Shown one piece after another: positions 22,915-31,314 of a stretch of 64,000 nucleotides of DNA. Positions within the stretch are counted from its first letter, which is position 1. The number at the start of each line of letters is the position of its first letter. The notes beneath the pieces were generated by a model, which saw only the letters and a list, made by a program, of their open reading frames with translations, was not told the origin of the DNA and searched no databases. This DNA is from Solea solea. Taxonomy: Eukaryota > Chordata > Actinopteri > Pleuronectiformes > Soleidae. Location: positions 27,988,889 through 28,052,888 of the forward strand of contig NC_081145.1 of the NCBI RefSeq assembly GCF_958295425.1, given 5' to 3'. The position numbers and the translations under genes are program-made.

Positions 22915-23287
22915 TGTGTCTGTGTGCGTGTGCCTGAGAGTTGCTCACGTGCGTGAGGAGGAAAAAACAAAAAAAAGGATTTCAGTTATGCATCAGAAAT
23001 GTTCTGTCTCTCTCTCTCGCTCTCTCTCCACTTCCCCCCGTGGTGGTGGATTGTTCTGGAACCATCCTGTACAGTCAGTGGTTAGCCCCGCCCCCCTTTC
23101 AGTTTAAAGAAAAACAAACAGACAAAACGAAAACGATCAAGTCATGATTGTGGCCTTCTAGTATTTCTGTGGAAACATGACATCAGTCCGTTGTTGCCGC
23201 TCGCCGTCTCATCTTGTCCCCGACTCAACTGAAGCTTCTTACCTCATCCACAGCTGATTCCATTGGGGGGAGGGAGTGTGTGCGTGT

Positions 23288-23318
<31 letters not shown>

Positions 23319-23733
23319 TGCAAAAAAAGGACAAAAAAAAGAAAAGAATACAAATTAAAATAAGTCTTTTTTTTAATCTTCCATTTGGTGAGATGCATTG
23401 TAGCGATGTGAATAAAGAAAAAAGTTCACCTGGTGTGCTGAATAATGTGTAAATTGGTAATTACACAATCTGAATATTTGTATAATTGTTTGTATTTTTT
23501 CATAATGATTTTGGAAAGGAATGTGTTTATTTTTTTGACTTCTGTTCCAGATGTGTCTTCTGTTCTGGCCTGACATTGTGACTGGTCTGGTGGGATTCTT
23601 ACCTCTGTATTGAGCCTCTTCTGTGATGAATTCTTTGTATGCAGTGTTTAGGAAAATACTGTAGGGAACATGGGGAGGAGTTGATATTAGGAGCATTTGA
23701 TCAATTTGTATTTATTTATTTTATCATTTTGTT

Positions 23734-23739
23734 AATAAA
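23734..23739 (+). promoter_or_regulatory. Candidate poly(A) signal for phf21a
   Basis: AATAAA in a T-rich context, followed within 25 bases by GTGTG-rich sequence. A second candidate lies at 24225-24230. Confidence 0.5.
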
Positions 23740-24316
23740 TTGTGAAAAGCAGCACGTGTGCGATGGTCTGAGTCGCTGACATCATGTTCTATTGAAGAAG
23801 ACCTGAAACCAGAAATCCTGACATTTCTCTCAGAATTCTTACTTTTCACATGTGACCCTGAACCTCTTCTGTATCTTAACGTCCGACCACTTAGTGGAAT
23901 TCTGACACCCCCCCATCAAAATTCTGGCTTTATTTCTGACTTTAATCTTCAGTATTCTGCCTTTTTTTCAATTGTCTTCCTCCAAATTCTGACTTTCATC
24001 TCAGAATTTCAGAATCCTGATTTTTAATGTGAGGATTCTCCTTTGAATTCTGTCTTTAATCTGTGTTTATGTTTATGGGGTGGCAGGTTGTACTCAATTC
24101 CGTCTGCTAAAGACATGTTTAACGTCTGACTTTGATCTTCAGAATTTAAACCTGTGATACCTGCAATAATCAAGCTGAAACTGGATCTACGTTGTTTAAC
24201 TGGGAAATATATCTATATTTGTACAATAAAACGTCCTTTCAGTTATCAAACATTAGTGGCCAACACCGTACTCCGCTGGTGCCTATAAGTACGACACGTT
24301 TCGTGGTGTACGTCGT

Positions 24317-24388
24317 AGCAGAGTGGCGCAGCGGAAGCGTGCTGGGCCCATAACCCAGAGGTCGATGGATCGAAACCATCCTCTGCTA
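24317..24388 (+). tRNA. Initiator tRNA-Met (CAT anticodon)
   Basis: 72 bp starting AGCAGAGTGGCGCAGCGGAA with anticodon loop CCCATAACC, the T-loop sequence GATCGAAACC typical of eukaryotic initiator tRNA (A-rich instead of TTC), and acceptor ends AGCAGAG/CTCTGCTA that pair fully. The A54/A60-type T loop and the A1:U72 pair identify initiator Met rather than elongator Met. A T run follows within 10 bases as Pol III terminator. No intron. Confidence 0.97.
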
Positions 24389-25189
24389 ACTTGTTTTTTG
24401 TCATGTAGTATAATGAAATTACTTTACATAGTAACAGAATCGTATCATATCGTCAGATGTCAGATTTTAAAATGAAATCAAATCTGTTATTTGTTCGTTT
24501 TTTTTTTTATAAACGAACAAATAAAATATCCATTATAGCTTTATTCAATTAAATTACTAAAGCTTTTTTTTTTTTAAATCTCATAAACATTAACTATTAC
24601 ATTACGTGTTGATGTATTTATTTACATATCTATATCTATATATTACTTTAAAAAGACGTGACTGAAGTCACGGACATTACATTAATAATAAATTATTAAG
24701 GAATGAGGTCTGAGGTAAGACAAAATAACAAAGCGCAATAACTTTATTCAAAATTGAAAGCAAAAATATTTAATACTTTCTTTTGTTAAGATAGTGACGA
24801 GAAGATGAACATGATGTTACACTCTTGTACACAAGGGGGCGGTATTTATTCTAGAGTCATTATTTTATCCTGAGGGAAACCAATCAGAGGTGGAACTTCC
24901 GCCCGTATTCGGCATAAACAGGAAGTGTCGTTACACTCCGCAACCGCCAGTAACTCGTGAAAACTCGTCCATGAAGCGTCTGCGGTGACAGTTTTCCATC
25001 TTGTTTTTAATCCATTTTTCAACAAACAATGGTTTTTTTACCATGGTGACGTGAACGTGCCGCAAGGGGATTTTGTCGCGATCGCGTGTACGTTTGTTTG
25101 TGCACGTGACGTCACGCGGCGTCTTCCGGGACCTGCTCGGCAGCCATTACTGTTGGCGGTTTGTTTTGTTTTTCGTCCTCAGGTGGTTC

Positions 25190-25224
<35 letters not shown>

Positions 25225-25240
25225 TGGCTAAACTTTCGTC
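24389..25240. other. Spacer and presumed promoter of the THAP gene
   Basis: AT-rich to about 24840, then increasingly G+C/CpG-rich. It contains GTCTTCCGGGAC near 25111 (an ETS-like CTTCCGG) and a GTT/TTG microsatellite (25190-25223) just before the start codon. There is no recognisable gene between the tRNA and 25241. Confidence 0.5.
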
Positions 25241-25484
25241 ATGGGCGGGAGATACTGCTGCGTACAGAGCTGCCGCCGCTGGTCACATGATCACCGTGGG
25301 TGGAAAATCCCACACGAACTCACATTCCACTGTTTCCCCGCCTGGAGGATGAACGAGGGCGCGGGGATCTCAGAGCTGACGCGGCGGAGGAGGGCGGCGT
25401 GGGTGGCCGCCGTCCGCCACAGCAACATCACCTTTGACCACATCCCGTCCTCCATGAGAGTGTGTTCCAGACACTTCCTGTCCG
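25241..25484 (+). CDS. THAP gene exon 1 (zinc finger)
   Basis: ATG at 25241 puts MGGRYCCVQSCRRW at the N-terminus, as expected since THAP domains are N-terminal. Ends with CSRHFLSG, donor G|GTCAGT, phase 1. Confidence 0.88.
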
Positions 25485-28400
25485 GTCAGTGAACGCACCA
25501 CAGGCTTCAGCAGGTACCCGGAAGTACTTGGAGTACTTGTAGTGAAGTAAAAAGTACTAAAAACTGTGGTCTTTTAAGTTCCAGTACTTCAAGAAAAGTA
25601 AAAATCGAAGTCAAAGTCCTGCGCTTAAAGTACTGGTGGTCAAGGTACTTCTGTAAAAGTACAAAAAGTGTGACACAAGTACAAAGTCCTTTACTTAGAA
25701 TACCAGTACTTAAACAGGTTACTTCTGTAAAAGTAAAAAAATACTCTCTTTTCAGTCTAAGTACTTGGAGCACTACATTAAAAGTAAAAAAATACTCTGT
25801 TACTCGTAAAGCCACTCTCTGCAAGTACCTGAAGTACTTGGAATAGTACAGTAAAAGTAAATACTCATTTACAAGTAAAAGTCCTTCATTTAAAGTTGTG
25901 TTTTTGTACAAAGCTCTTCACTTAAAACTCTGAAGTACTGAGAGTACTATTTTAAAATATAAAATTACCAGAAGTACTTTGAGTATTACAGTAAAGTAAA
26001 TATTACACTTTTACAAGTAAAAAACATTTTATTCTACTTATTTGTTTTTTTTTTTACCAGAAGTGCTGACAGTACTGCTGTAAAAGACACACTTCGACTG
26101 GAAAATACTTCTGAAAGTACCACAAGTACTCAAAAGCACGACAGAAGTAAAAGCATCTCCTTTTTAAAACAAGTGAAGTTGAGCGAAGTAATAAGACAAA
26201 GTACAAATAACACTAGGATGACACGTATTCTAGTATAACATCAGTACACACTCAATATTTTTACTGACTGATCCTTTCAGCTCAATAATCACTTCAACAA
26301 CTCAAGTGTCTTTATGAAGATTTATTTCACTCACTCACACACACACAGAGTTAGGTTGTAAAACCCACAAGTCGTACAGGTTCTGATGATTAACAGTTAG
26401 ACAGAGACACATTATGAAGATTAACATATAACAACAGTGCTTGGATCAGAGGTTATCTTAAACATAACATCTGTGATATATAACAATAAATAGAGTGATA
26501 GTTTCTACACATTAAAGTACCACAGAGTACTTTTCTGTCTGGTGATTTGTGGTTTCTCTGGTCTGCGTGTCGCATGTTCTCAGGTAAACCTGCGTACGAA
26601 ATGCTGGAGTCTGATCCAGACTGGGTTCCGTCGCTGCACCTGGGTCATGGCGTCAGACGCAGCAAGGCAGCAGAGGTCAAGGGTTTCCCACCGTCACCGG
26701 CGGCGACAGACCGGAACACAAGATGGCCGACGGACACCAGACCCTCACATGTGCCGAGTCACAAGGAAGTGGACGTGGGAGAAGGTGCGTTTTAAAGCTA
26801 CAGCGGCGTAAAGAACCATCACCAGACAGATATATTTGATGGTTGATAGAAGAACCCTTGATAAGGGTCAGTCGGTCCCTGTACGTAAACACTCAACCTG
26901 TTCTGTTCAAAATATCCTTATAATATCGCCATTTGAACAAAAAATATCAAGATATGAGTTTTGGTCTGTATCGCCCAGCCCTAGGCTCAGGATTGGGTCT
27001 CTGCTTTTTGCAGATGATGTGGTTTCGTTTGCTTCGTCGGGCCGTGATCTTCAGCTCCAGGAGCCAGACGTGGTGACTTGTGTACCTGGCACACAAACCA
27101 GAAGTGGTGAGAAATGTTCCATACTACATAAGGGTAATGTGTCAAAATGATACACATGATAAACATTTGTGCCACATCATTGATATTAATATTGGTATTT
27201 TAGCAGCAATGGCAAATGTTGCTCATTCAAATTTTATTTCCAGTTTTATGACAAATGTATTTCCCTGGGTTTCAGGTGCTGAGCGTGAGGCTGGACGTGA
27301 GGCTGGACGTCAGGCTGGACGTGAGGCTGGACGTCAGGCTGGACGTCAGGCGGGACGTGAGGCCGGACGTGAGGCTGGACGTCAGGCTGGACGTGAGGCT
27401 GGACGTGAGGCTGGACGTCAGGCTGGACGTGAGCCTGGACGTCAGGCTGGACGTCAGGCTTGTCAGGTCCTCCCTCCCTGGAGAGAAGCCAGAGCTCTGC
27501 TGTCAGCCCTGCCGGGTAAAACCACCGTCAGTGACCAGGATCGACGTCCGACTGAGGCGAGGAGGCGCATCGACTTCATGGTAGGGCGGCGGGGAATTTT
27601 CCACTCCCTCAGCTGAATTGTTACTGTGACTCAGCAACAATCGGCACTTAGAGGGATAGCTCACAGAGAGTCGCTTGCTTAACTTTACGATATCTTAAAG
27701 ATATGTCCATGTGTTCATGTCTCAGTGTTTCTGACTGGAAGCTGAAGTTTATCTCTTTGTAAATCGTTCACTCTCTTACACCAAACCCCGTTGAGAAAAT
27801 CAGCAATTTTAACATCACAGCACACAGGAGTTGTTGATCCACTGCTGCCTCCATCATGTGTTATTTTGTGACTTTGACTCTGAAATTCTGCGTTCAGATT
27901 CTCAGGTAGCTGCAGTAGACCAGCTGCTCCTGTGTCCCCACGAGCTAAAATCACTGTTATTTTCTATGGACTTTGGTGTGAGAGAGTGAGCAGTTTATGA
28001 AACGACACAAACCTCAGTTTACTGTTAACAAACGTGATCTAAGGTTGAGACAAAGCAGATATATATTCTGTGTGAGTGTGTCTATGTTGCCTTCAGTTAT
28101 CATCAAAGCTATGGCTGCTAATCGATGACTAAATAAATTGACTATTTTAATAGTCAATTTATTTGTGTGAGTAATTGTTACTCACACAAATGAATAATTA
28201 AAACCTGTTCTCTAATTTAAATTTCTGCAAAGTGAAACGAATTTTACCTAAATTTTACACACTGGCCCTTTAACTGAGACAAACTTGTGTCTCCAGGACT
28301 TCTTCAGGGACACTTTGGAGGCTTCTCTGGAGGCCAGCAGCAGGTCCACAGCCCCGTCACAGAGACAGAGACAGAGACGGACGTGTGGCTGTTCCTCGCC

Positions 28401-29696
28401 CTCCTCGCCCCCGCGTGTGAACTATGTCAAAATGCAGAAGAGGATCGAGGAGCTGGAGGAGCAGCTGTTGTATCTGACAGGACGAGAGCAGGACGCACTG
28501 ACCTCACCCGTCCCCAACGTGGCTGCTGTCAAACCAAACCAGGACCTGCGGCTGCCCGGCCCCGCCCCCAAAGAAGAAGAGGAGGAGGAATCTGAGTGTA
28601 GGTCACGAGTTATTAGAAGCAGAAGACGTGACAGACACGGGAGATTTCGTTGTTGACTGAGGCTCCACCTACATTAGTTCTCCCTTATTTATATCAGAAA
28701 AACAGAAACTGTCCAATAACTACTAACTAATAACTTCACATTCACTGTTCTATCGCAAACGGGAAGCAGTTGGTTGTTAAGCAACAGAAAAAACTCAGTG
28801 ACGGTGAAAACTAAGAACAGTGATTTATTAACGTTGGAAAGTGCAAAGTTTAGTGCTTTCACACTGAAATCCATGATTACACCCAGTTAATTGATTTTTA
28901 ATTTACCAGGGTCCTTGAATGCATCGTGTATCTCCTCCTTTAAACTCAACATGCTGTGGACATCTTGTCGCTGCTCCTGCAGAAGTGATGACATTTACCA
29001 GTGTCGATGAATGCATCATGTAGCTGCTCCTACAGAAGTGATGACATTTACCAGGGTCATTGAATGCATCTTGTCGCTGCTCCTGCAGAAGTGATCAAAT
29101 TTACCAGGGTCATTGGATGCATCATGCCACTGCTTCTGCAGAAGTGATGAAATTTACCAGGGTCATTGAATGCATCATGGGTGAAGCACTGGAGCATTTT
29201 CCCGTTGAATATTTGAAGAAATGCCTGTTAGTTTAAAACTGTGTTTTAATGGAAAACGGGGGAATTGACAACCTTGTGAACTGTGTGTGTGTGTGTGTGT
29301 GCATCCACAGGGATGAAGCCGCTGTCTCCTTCTCAGGACGACCTCCACGACAACGATGAAGACGCAGACCTGGCGAAGGATGCCTCCTCGTCGAAGCCGG
29401 TGCAGTTTCACGCGCCCCCGTCCGAGCCCAGACGTCCGAATCGTCGCTTCATCAAGTCCTGGCTCTGCATGTTCCCGTTCCTCCGTTACTCGCCGACCCG
29501 CGACCTGATGTGGTGCCACGTGTGTCGCCTCTACGCCGACAAACAGTTCCAGAAACTGGGTCTGATCAAAGGCTCCCGGGTGTTTAAGATGCAAAATATC
29601 AGGAAACACAGCGAGAGCAGGTACCACAACGACTCTCTGCACATTTACGAGCTGCACACGCAAGCCGGCGCCGCTACGTCTGTCGTGGGTTTTTAG
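25241..29696 (+). CDS. THAP-domain protein with PRDM11-like linker and truncated TTF-type zinc finger
   Basis: Five exons (25241-25484, 26584-26784, 27276-27580, 28297-28597, 29311-29696) join in consistent phases to 478 codons. Residues 1 to about 85 form a THAP zinc finger: C6-x4-C11, later V-C-S-R-H-F giving the C-x2-H pair, then DPDWVPSLHLGH as in many fish THAP proteins. THAP domains bind DNA. Exon 3 begins with a 12-bp coding minisatellite (AGRE/AGRQ). From there on the protein resembles the neighbouring prdm11: SALPGK...RRRID + DFFRDTLEASLEAS against SALQGK...[19 protein letters not shown], then a short coiled coil, then MKPLSPSQDDLHDNDEDADL and a zinc finger with FLRYSPTRDLMWCHVCRLY. 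It stops 20 residues past the finger, without the transposase body. Nuclear DNA-binding role inferred. Confidence 0.8.
25485..26583. repeat. Degenerate AAGTACTT-rich tandem repeat in a THAP-gene intron
   Basis: From about 25515 to 26220 the sequence is a degenerate tandem of AAGTACTTGAAGTAC, AAAGTAAAAATAC and similar units. It probably arose by slippage and decay. The rest of the intron is unremarkable. Confidence 0.75.
26584..26784 (+). CDS. THAP gene exon 2
   Basis: Acceptor TGTTCTCAG, donor G|GTGCGT, 201 nt, phase 1/1. It encodes KPAYEMLESDPDWVPSLHLG, the typical segment after the CxxH pair of fish THAP domains, then a basic Pro-rich stretch. Confidence 0.87.
26785..27275. other. THAP-gene intron with LINE fragment
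   Basis: It contains a reverse-transcriptase fragment at 26970-27070. Nothing else was recognised. Confidence 0.55.
26970..27070 (+). mobile_element. LINE reverse-transcriptase fragment (FADD box)
   Basis: The frame reads LRIGSLLFADDVVSFASSGR; FADD is the reverse-transcriptase catalytic box and the context is typical of fish LINEs. It is a different type from the YADD fragment at 4.1 kb. Only about 35 residues remain. Confidence 0.75.
27276..27580 (+). CDS. THAP gene exon 3 with coding minisatellite
   Basis: Acceptor GGGTTTCAG, donor ATG|GTAGGG, 305 nt, phase 1 to 0. The first 180 bases are fifteen 12-bp units giving (A-G-R-E/Q)n; the remainder reads ALLSALPGKTTVSDQD and RRRIDFM, aligning with SALQGK...KRKKID of prdm11. 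The entry phase (1) equals that of the homologous prdm11 exon at 36286. Confidence 0.68.
27279..27458. repeat. 12-bp minisatellite inside an exon
   Basis: Fifteen units of GCTGGACGTGAG or GCTGGACGTCAG. Each adds four residues, Ala-Gly-Arg-Glu or Ala-Gly-Arg-Gln. Being a multiple of three, copy-number change keeps the frame. Confidence 0.93.
27581..28296. other. THAP-gene intron with MITE and twin hairpins
   Basis: It contains a nearly full palindromic MITE-like copy (27725-28005) and two abutting perfect hairpins (28131-28191). The intron interrupts a block that is one continuous exon in prdm11. Confidence 0.6.
27725..28005. mobile_element. Palindromic MITE-like element, copy B
   Basis: About 280 bp. 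The left end has CTGGAAGCTGAAGTT...TTCACTCTCTTACACCAAA and the right end has GACTTTGGTGTGAGAGAGTG, forming inverted ends, with the internal CACTGCTGCC and GCAGTAGACCAGCTGCTCCT blocks of the family. Confidence 0.75.
28297..28597 (+). CDS. THAP gene exon 4 (DTLEASLEAS, coiled coil)
   Basis: Acceptor TGTCTCCAG, donor T|GTAGGT, 301 nt, phase 0 to 1. DFFRDTLEASLEAS matches [12 protein letters not shown] of prdm11, and VKMQKRIEELEEQLLYL matches its [17 protein letters not shown]. The preceding FCPNC of prdm11 is replaced by RVNY, so that zinc-knuckle-like pair is lost. Confidence 0.82.
28900..29190. repeat. Roughly 53-bp tandem repeat
   Basis: Five units of the type TTTACCAGGGTCATTGAATG...CTGCTCCTGCAGAAGTGATG lie in the last intron of the THAP gene. 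Confidence 0.85.
29311..29696 (+). CDS. THAP gene last exon (TTF-type zinc finger)
   Basis: Acceptor GCATCCACAG, entered in phase 1, stop TAG at 29694-29696. MWCHVCRLY gives the Cys pair and RKHSESRYH the His pair. The start (W-M-K-P-L-S-P-S) is homologous to G-M-E-A-L-T-P-T of the prdm11 last exon and uses the same intron phase. It ends early, at TSVVGF. Confidence 0.82.
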
Positions 29697-30413
29697 CCTG
29701 GAGATCCAGCAGCGTGGAGAGGGGGCAGGACTGCAAGTGGGTGTGGCTACACACAAGGGGCGTGGCTTTACATTGTCCAAATCGCACAGAAACCACACGC
29801 GAGGTCAACAAAATAAAATAATAAAAGCAGATGGATATCTCGTCTGGCTGGTCGATGTAACTTCTGAATAACATCTGGATATTTTTAGTCTTTATCCTGA
29901 TATGTGAGATATATGTGAATATAAAGCTGCACACGCTCTGTCTCTGGACTCATGAAGAGATTTCTACACTAAAAAATAAAATATAATCAAGAACCTATAA
30001 AGGTTTTGAAATTCACCTGAATTAGACATTGATCATTGCTGGATTTTGCTATGTGACATATCTTATTAGGACCCTTTCAATCATATTCCGTGTGTTATGT
30101 TATTTTCCTCAGCCAAATAAACTGGTTATTACTGTATGTGATGTCTTGACGAGGCCAACAAACTAATTACAGAGTGATGGGAGGACCTCTAGAAATGACC
30201 TGAAATGGGGGGATTATCTCGAGATGTTGCCGTAGTTAAAATCATCAAGTGAATCAGAACTGGCCAAAAATTGTTATAAAAGAAGTGAAACACAAAAGGT
30301 GAGACCAGGTTGCACCAAATGTCATGAAGGTTGGTGGAAACATGGTACAGCCCGAGGCCAACAACAAAGTCAATTGGGACCATGCCGTCAACCACTGGAC
30401 AATTTACACACAC

Positions 30414-30510
30414 ACACACACCTGCTGCAGAGACGCAGCGGGGACACACAGACCGTCTCTACCGGGCTGAAGCATCGCTCTCCCGCTTCCCGGCGGCTGA
30501 GCCCCGAGCT
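30414..30510 (+). repeat. Inverted repeat, left arm
   Basis: Nearly the exact reverse complement of 31085-31180: CACACACCTG, TGCAGAGACGCAGCGGGGAC, GACCGTCTCTACCGGGCTGA and TCGCTCTCCCGCTTC are shared, with about five mismatches in 95 bases. Spacer about 575 bp. Confidence 0.93.
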
Positions 30511-30524
30511 CCTCATCACTCACC

Positions 30525-30900
30525 TGTCCTCATCACTCACCTGTCCTCATCACTCACTTGTCCTCATCATTCAAAATCTCTGTCCTCAGTCCTCTAATTG
30601 TCTCTGCTTCTCTGTCCTCTGTAATTGTCTCTCAGTCCTCTAATTGTCTCTGCTTCTCCGTCTTCTGTAATTGTCTCTGTTTCTCTGTCCTCTAACTGAT
30701 TTGCTGCCCCCGTCTGTCCCTCAGTTGCCCTTATTATTAATTGACTGTTTCTCTGTCCTCTCTAATCACCTATTTGTCCATTCTTACTGTTTCTCTGTCC
30801 TCTGTAATTGTCTCGGTGTCTTCTAACTGATTTGCTGGCCCTGTCTGTCCCTCAGGCCTCTGTAATCACCTATTTGTCCTCTCTAACTGTCTCTCTGAAT
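30525..30900. repeat. Degenerate CTGTCCTC/TAATTGTCTC repeats
   Basis: CATCACTCACCTGTCCTCAT occurs in tandem, then several CTGTCCTCTGTAATTGTCTC-like units fill the inverted-repeat spacer. Confidence 0.8.
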
Positions 30901-31084
30901 GTCTTCTGAATAAAATGTTCCTGTTAACTTTAATTTCTTCTCACTCGGTTTCTTCCGTCATTTCCTGTGATAAAAAAAAGAAAAAGAAAAAAAGAATAAA
31001 AATGGTGGTCACAGCTCGAGGAGGCGGCGACTGAGTCCTCGGGAAAATTAACGGGAAACTTTGCAGCGTTGAGCCGGGGCTCGG

Positions 31085-31180
31085 GGCTCGGGGCTCGGCC
31101 GCCGTGAAGCGGGAGAGCGACGCGTCAGCCCGGTAGAGACGGTCTGTGTGTCCCCGCTGCGTCTCTGCACCAGGTGTGTG
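31085..31180 (-). repeat. Inverted repeat, right arm (prdm11 5' region)
   Basis: Partner of 30414-30510, lying in the CpG-rich stretch 80-175 bp upstream of the proposed prdm11 start codon. Confidence 0.93.
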
Positions 31181-31188
31181 TGAGTGTC

Positions 31189-31231
31189 TGTGTGTGTGTG
31201 TGTGTGTGCGTGCGCGCGCGCGCGCGTGTGT
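31189..31231. repeat. TG/CG alternating tract (Z-DNA-prone)
   Basis: Alternating purine-pyrimidine TGTGTG...GCGCGCGCGCGC...TGTGT, about 30 bp before the prdm11 start codon. Confidence 0.8.
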
Positions 31232-31259
31232 CAGTCGCCACTGTGGCCACTGAGAGAAA

Positions 31260-31314
31260 ATGGCTTCCGAAAACAGCGGGCAGATCGCCAGCTGCGAAGC
31301 CGAGCTGAGGCAGC
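31260..31314 (+). CDS. prdm11: prdm11 proposed first coding exon
   Basis: ATG in a good context (GAAAATGG) at the edge of a CpG-rich region encodes [18 protein letters not shown], donor C|GTGAGG in phase 1, which fits the phase-1 acceptor at 33526. It does not resemble the human N-terminus and could instead be one of several first exons. I saw no exon matching the human VPKSFQQVDFW segment in the window. Confidence 0.45.

Larger units (their letters stand above)
17460..24250 (+). other. phf21a: Probable phf21a 3' UTR and downstream spacer
   Basis: 6.8 kb without a recognisable coding exon, rich in homopolymer runs (C near 19059-19073 and 19610-19626, G near 23302-23320) and a TG tract (22877-22912). 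Candidate poly(A) signals AATAAA lie at 23734-23739 (followed by GT-rich sequence) and 24225-24230. PHF21A transcripts in mammals have long 3' UTRs, so most of this is probably UTR; the exact end is unknown. Confidence 0.5.
29697..31259. other. Spacer between the THAP gene and prdm11, with large inverted repeat
   Basis: It holds the 3' end of the THAP gene, a 95-bp inverted repeat pair (30414-30510 and 31085-31180), CTGTCCTCTGTAATTGTCTC-type degenerate repeats (30525-30900) and a G+C-rich, CpG-rich segment (31010-31320) that is probably the prdm11 promoter and 5' UTR. Candidate poly(A) signals for the THAP gene lie among the AATAAAATAATAAAA sequence near 29810. Confidence 0.6.
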
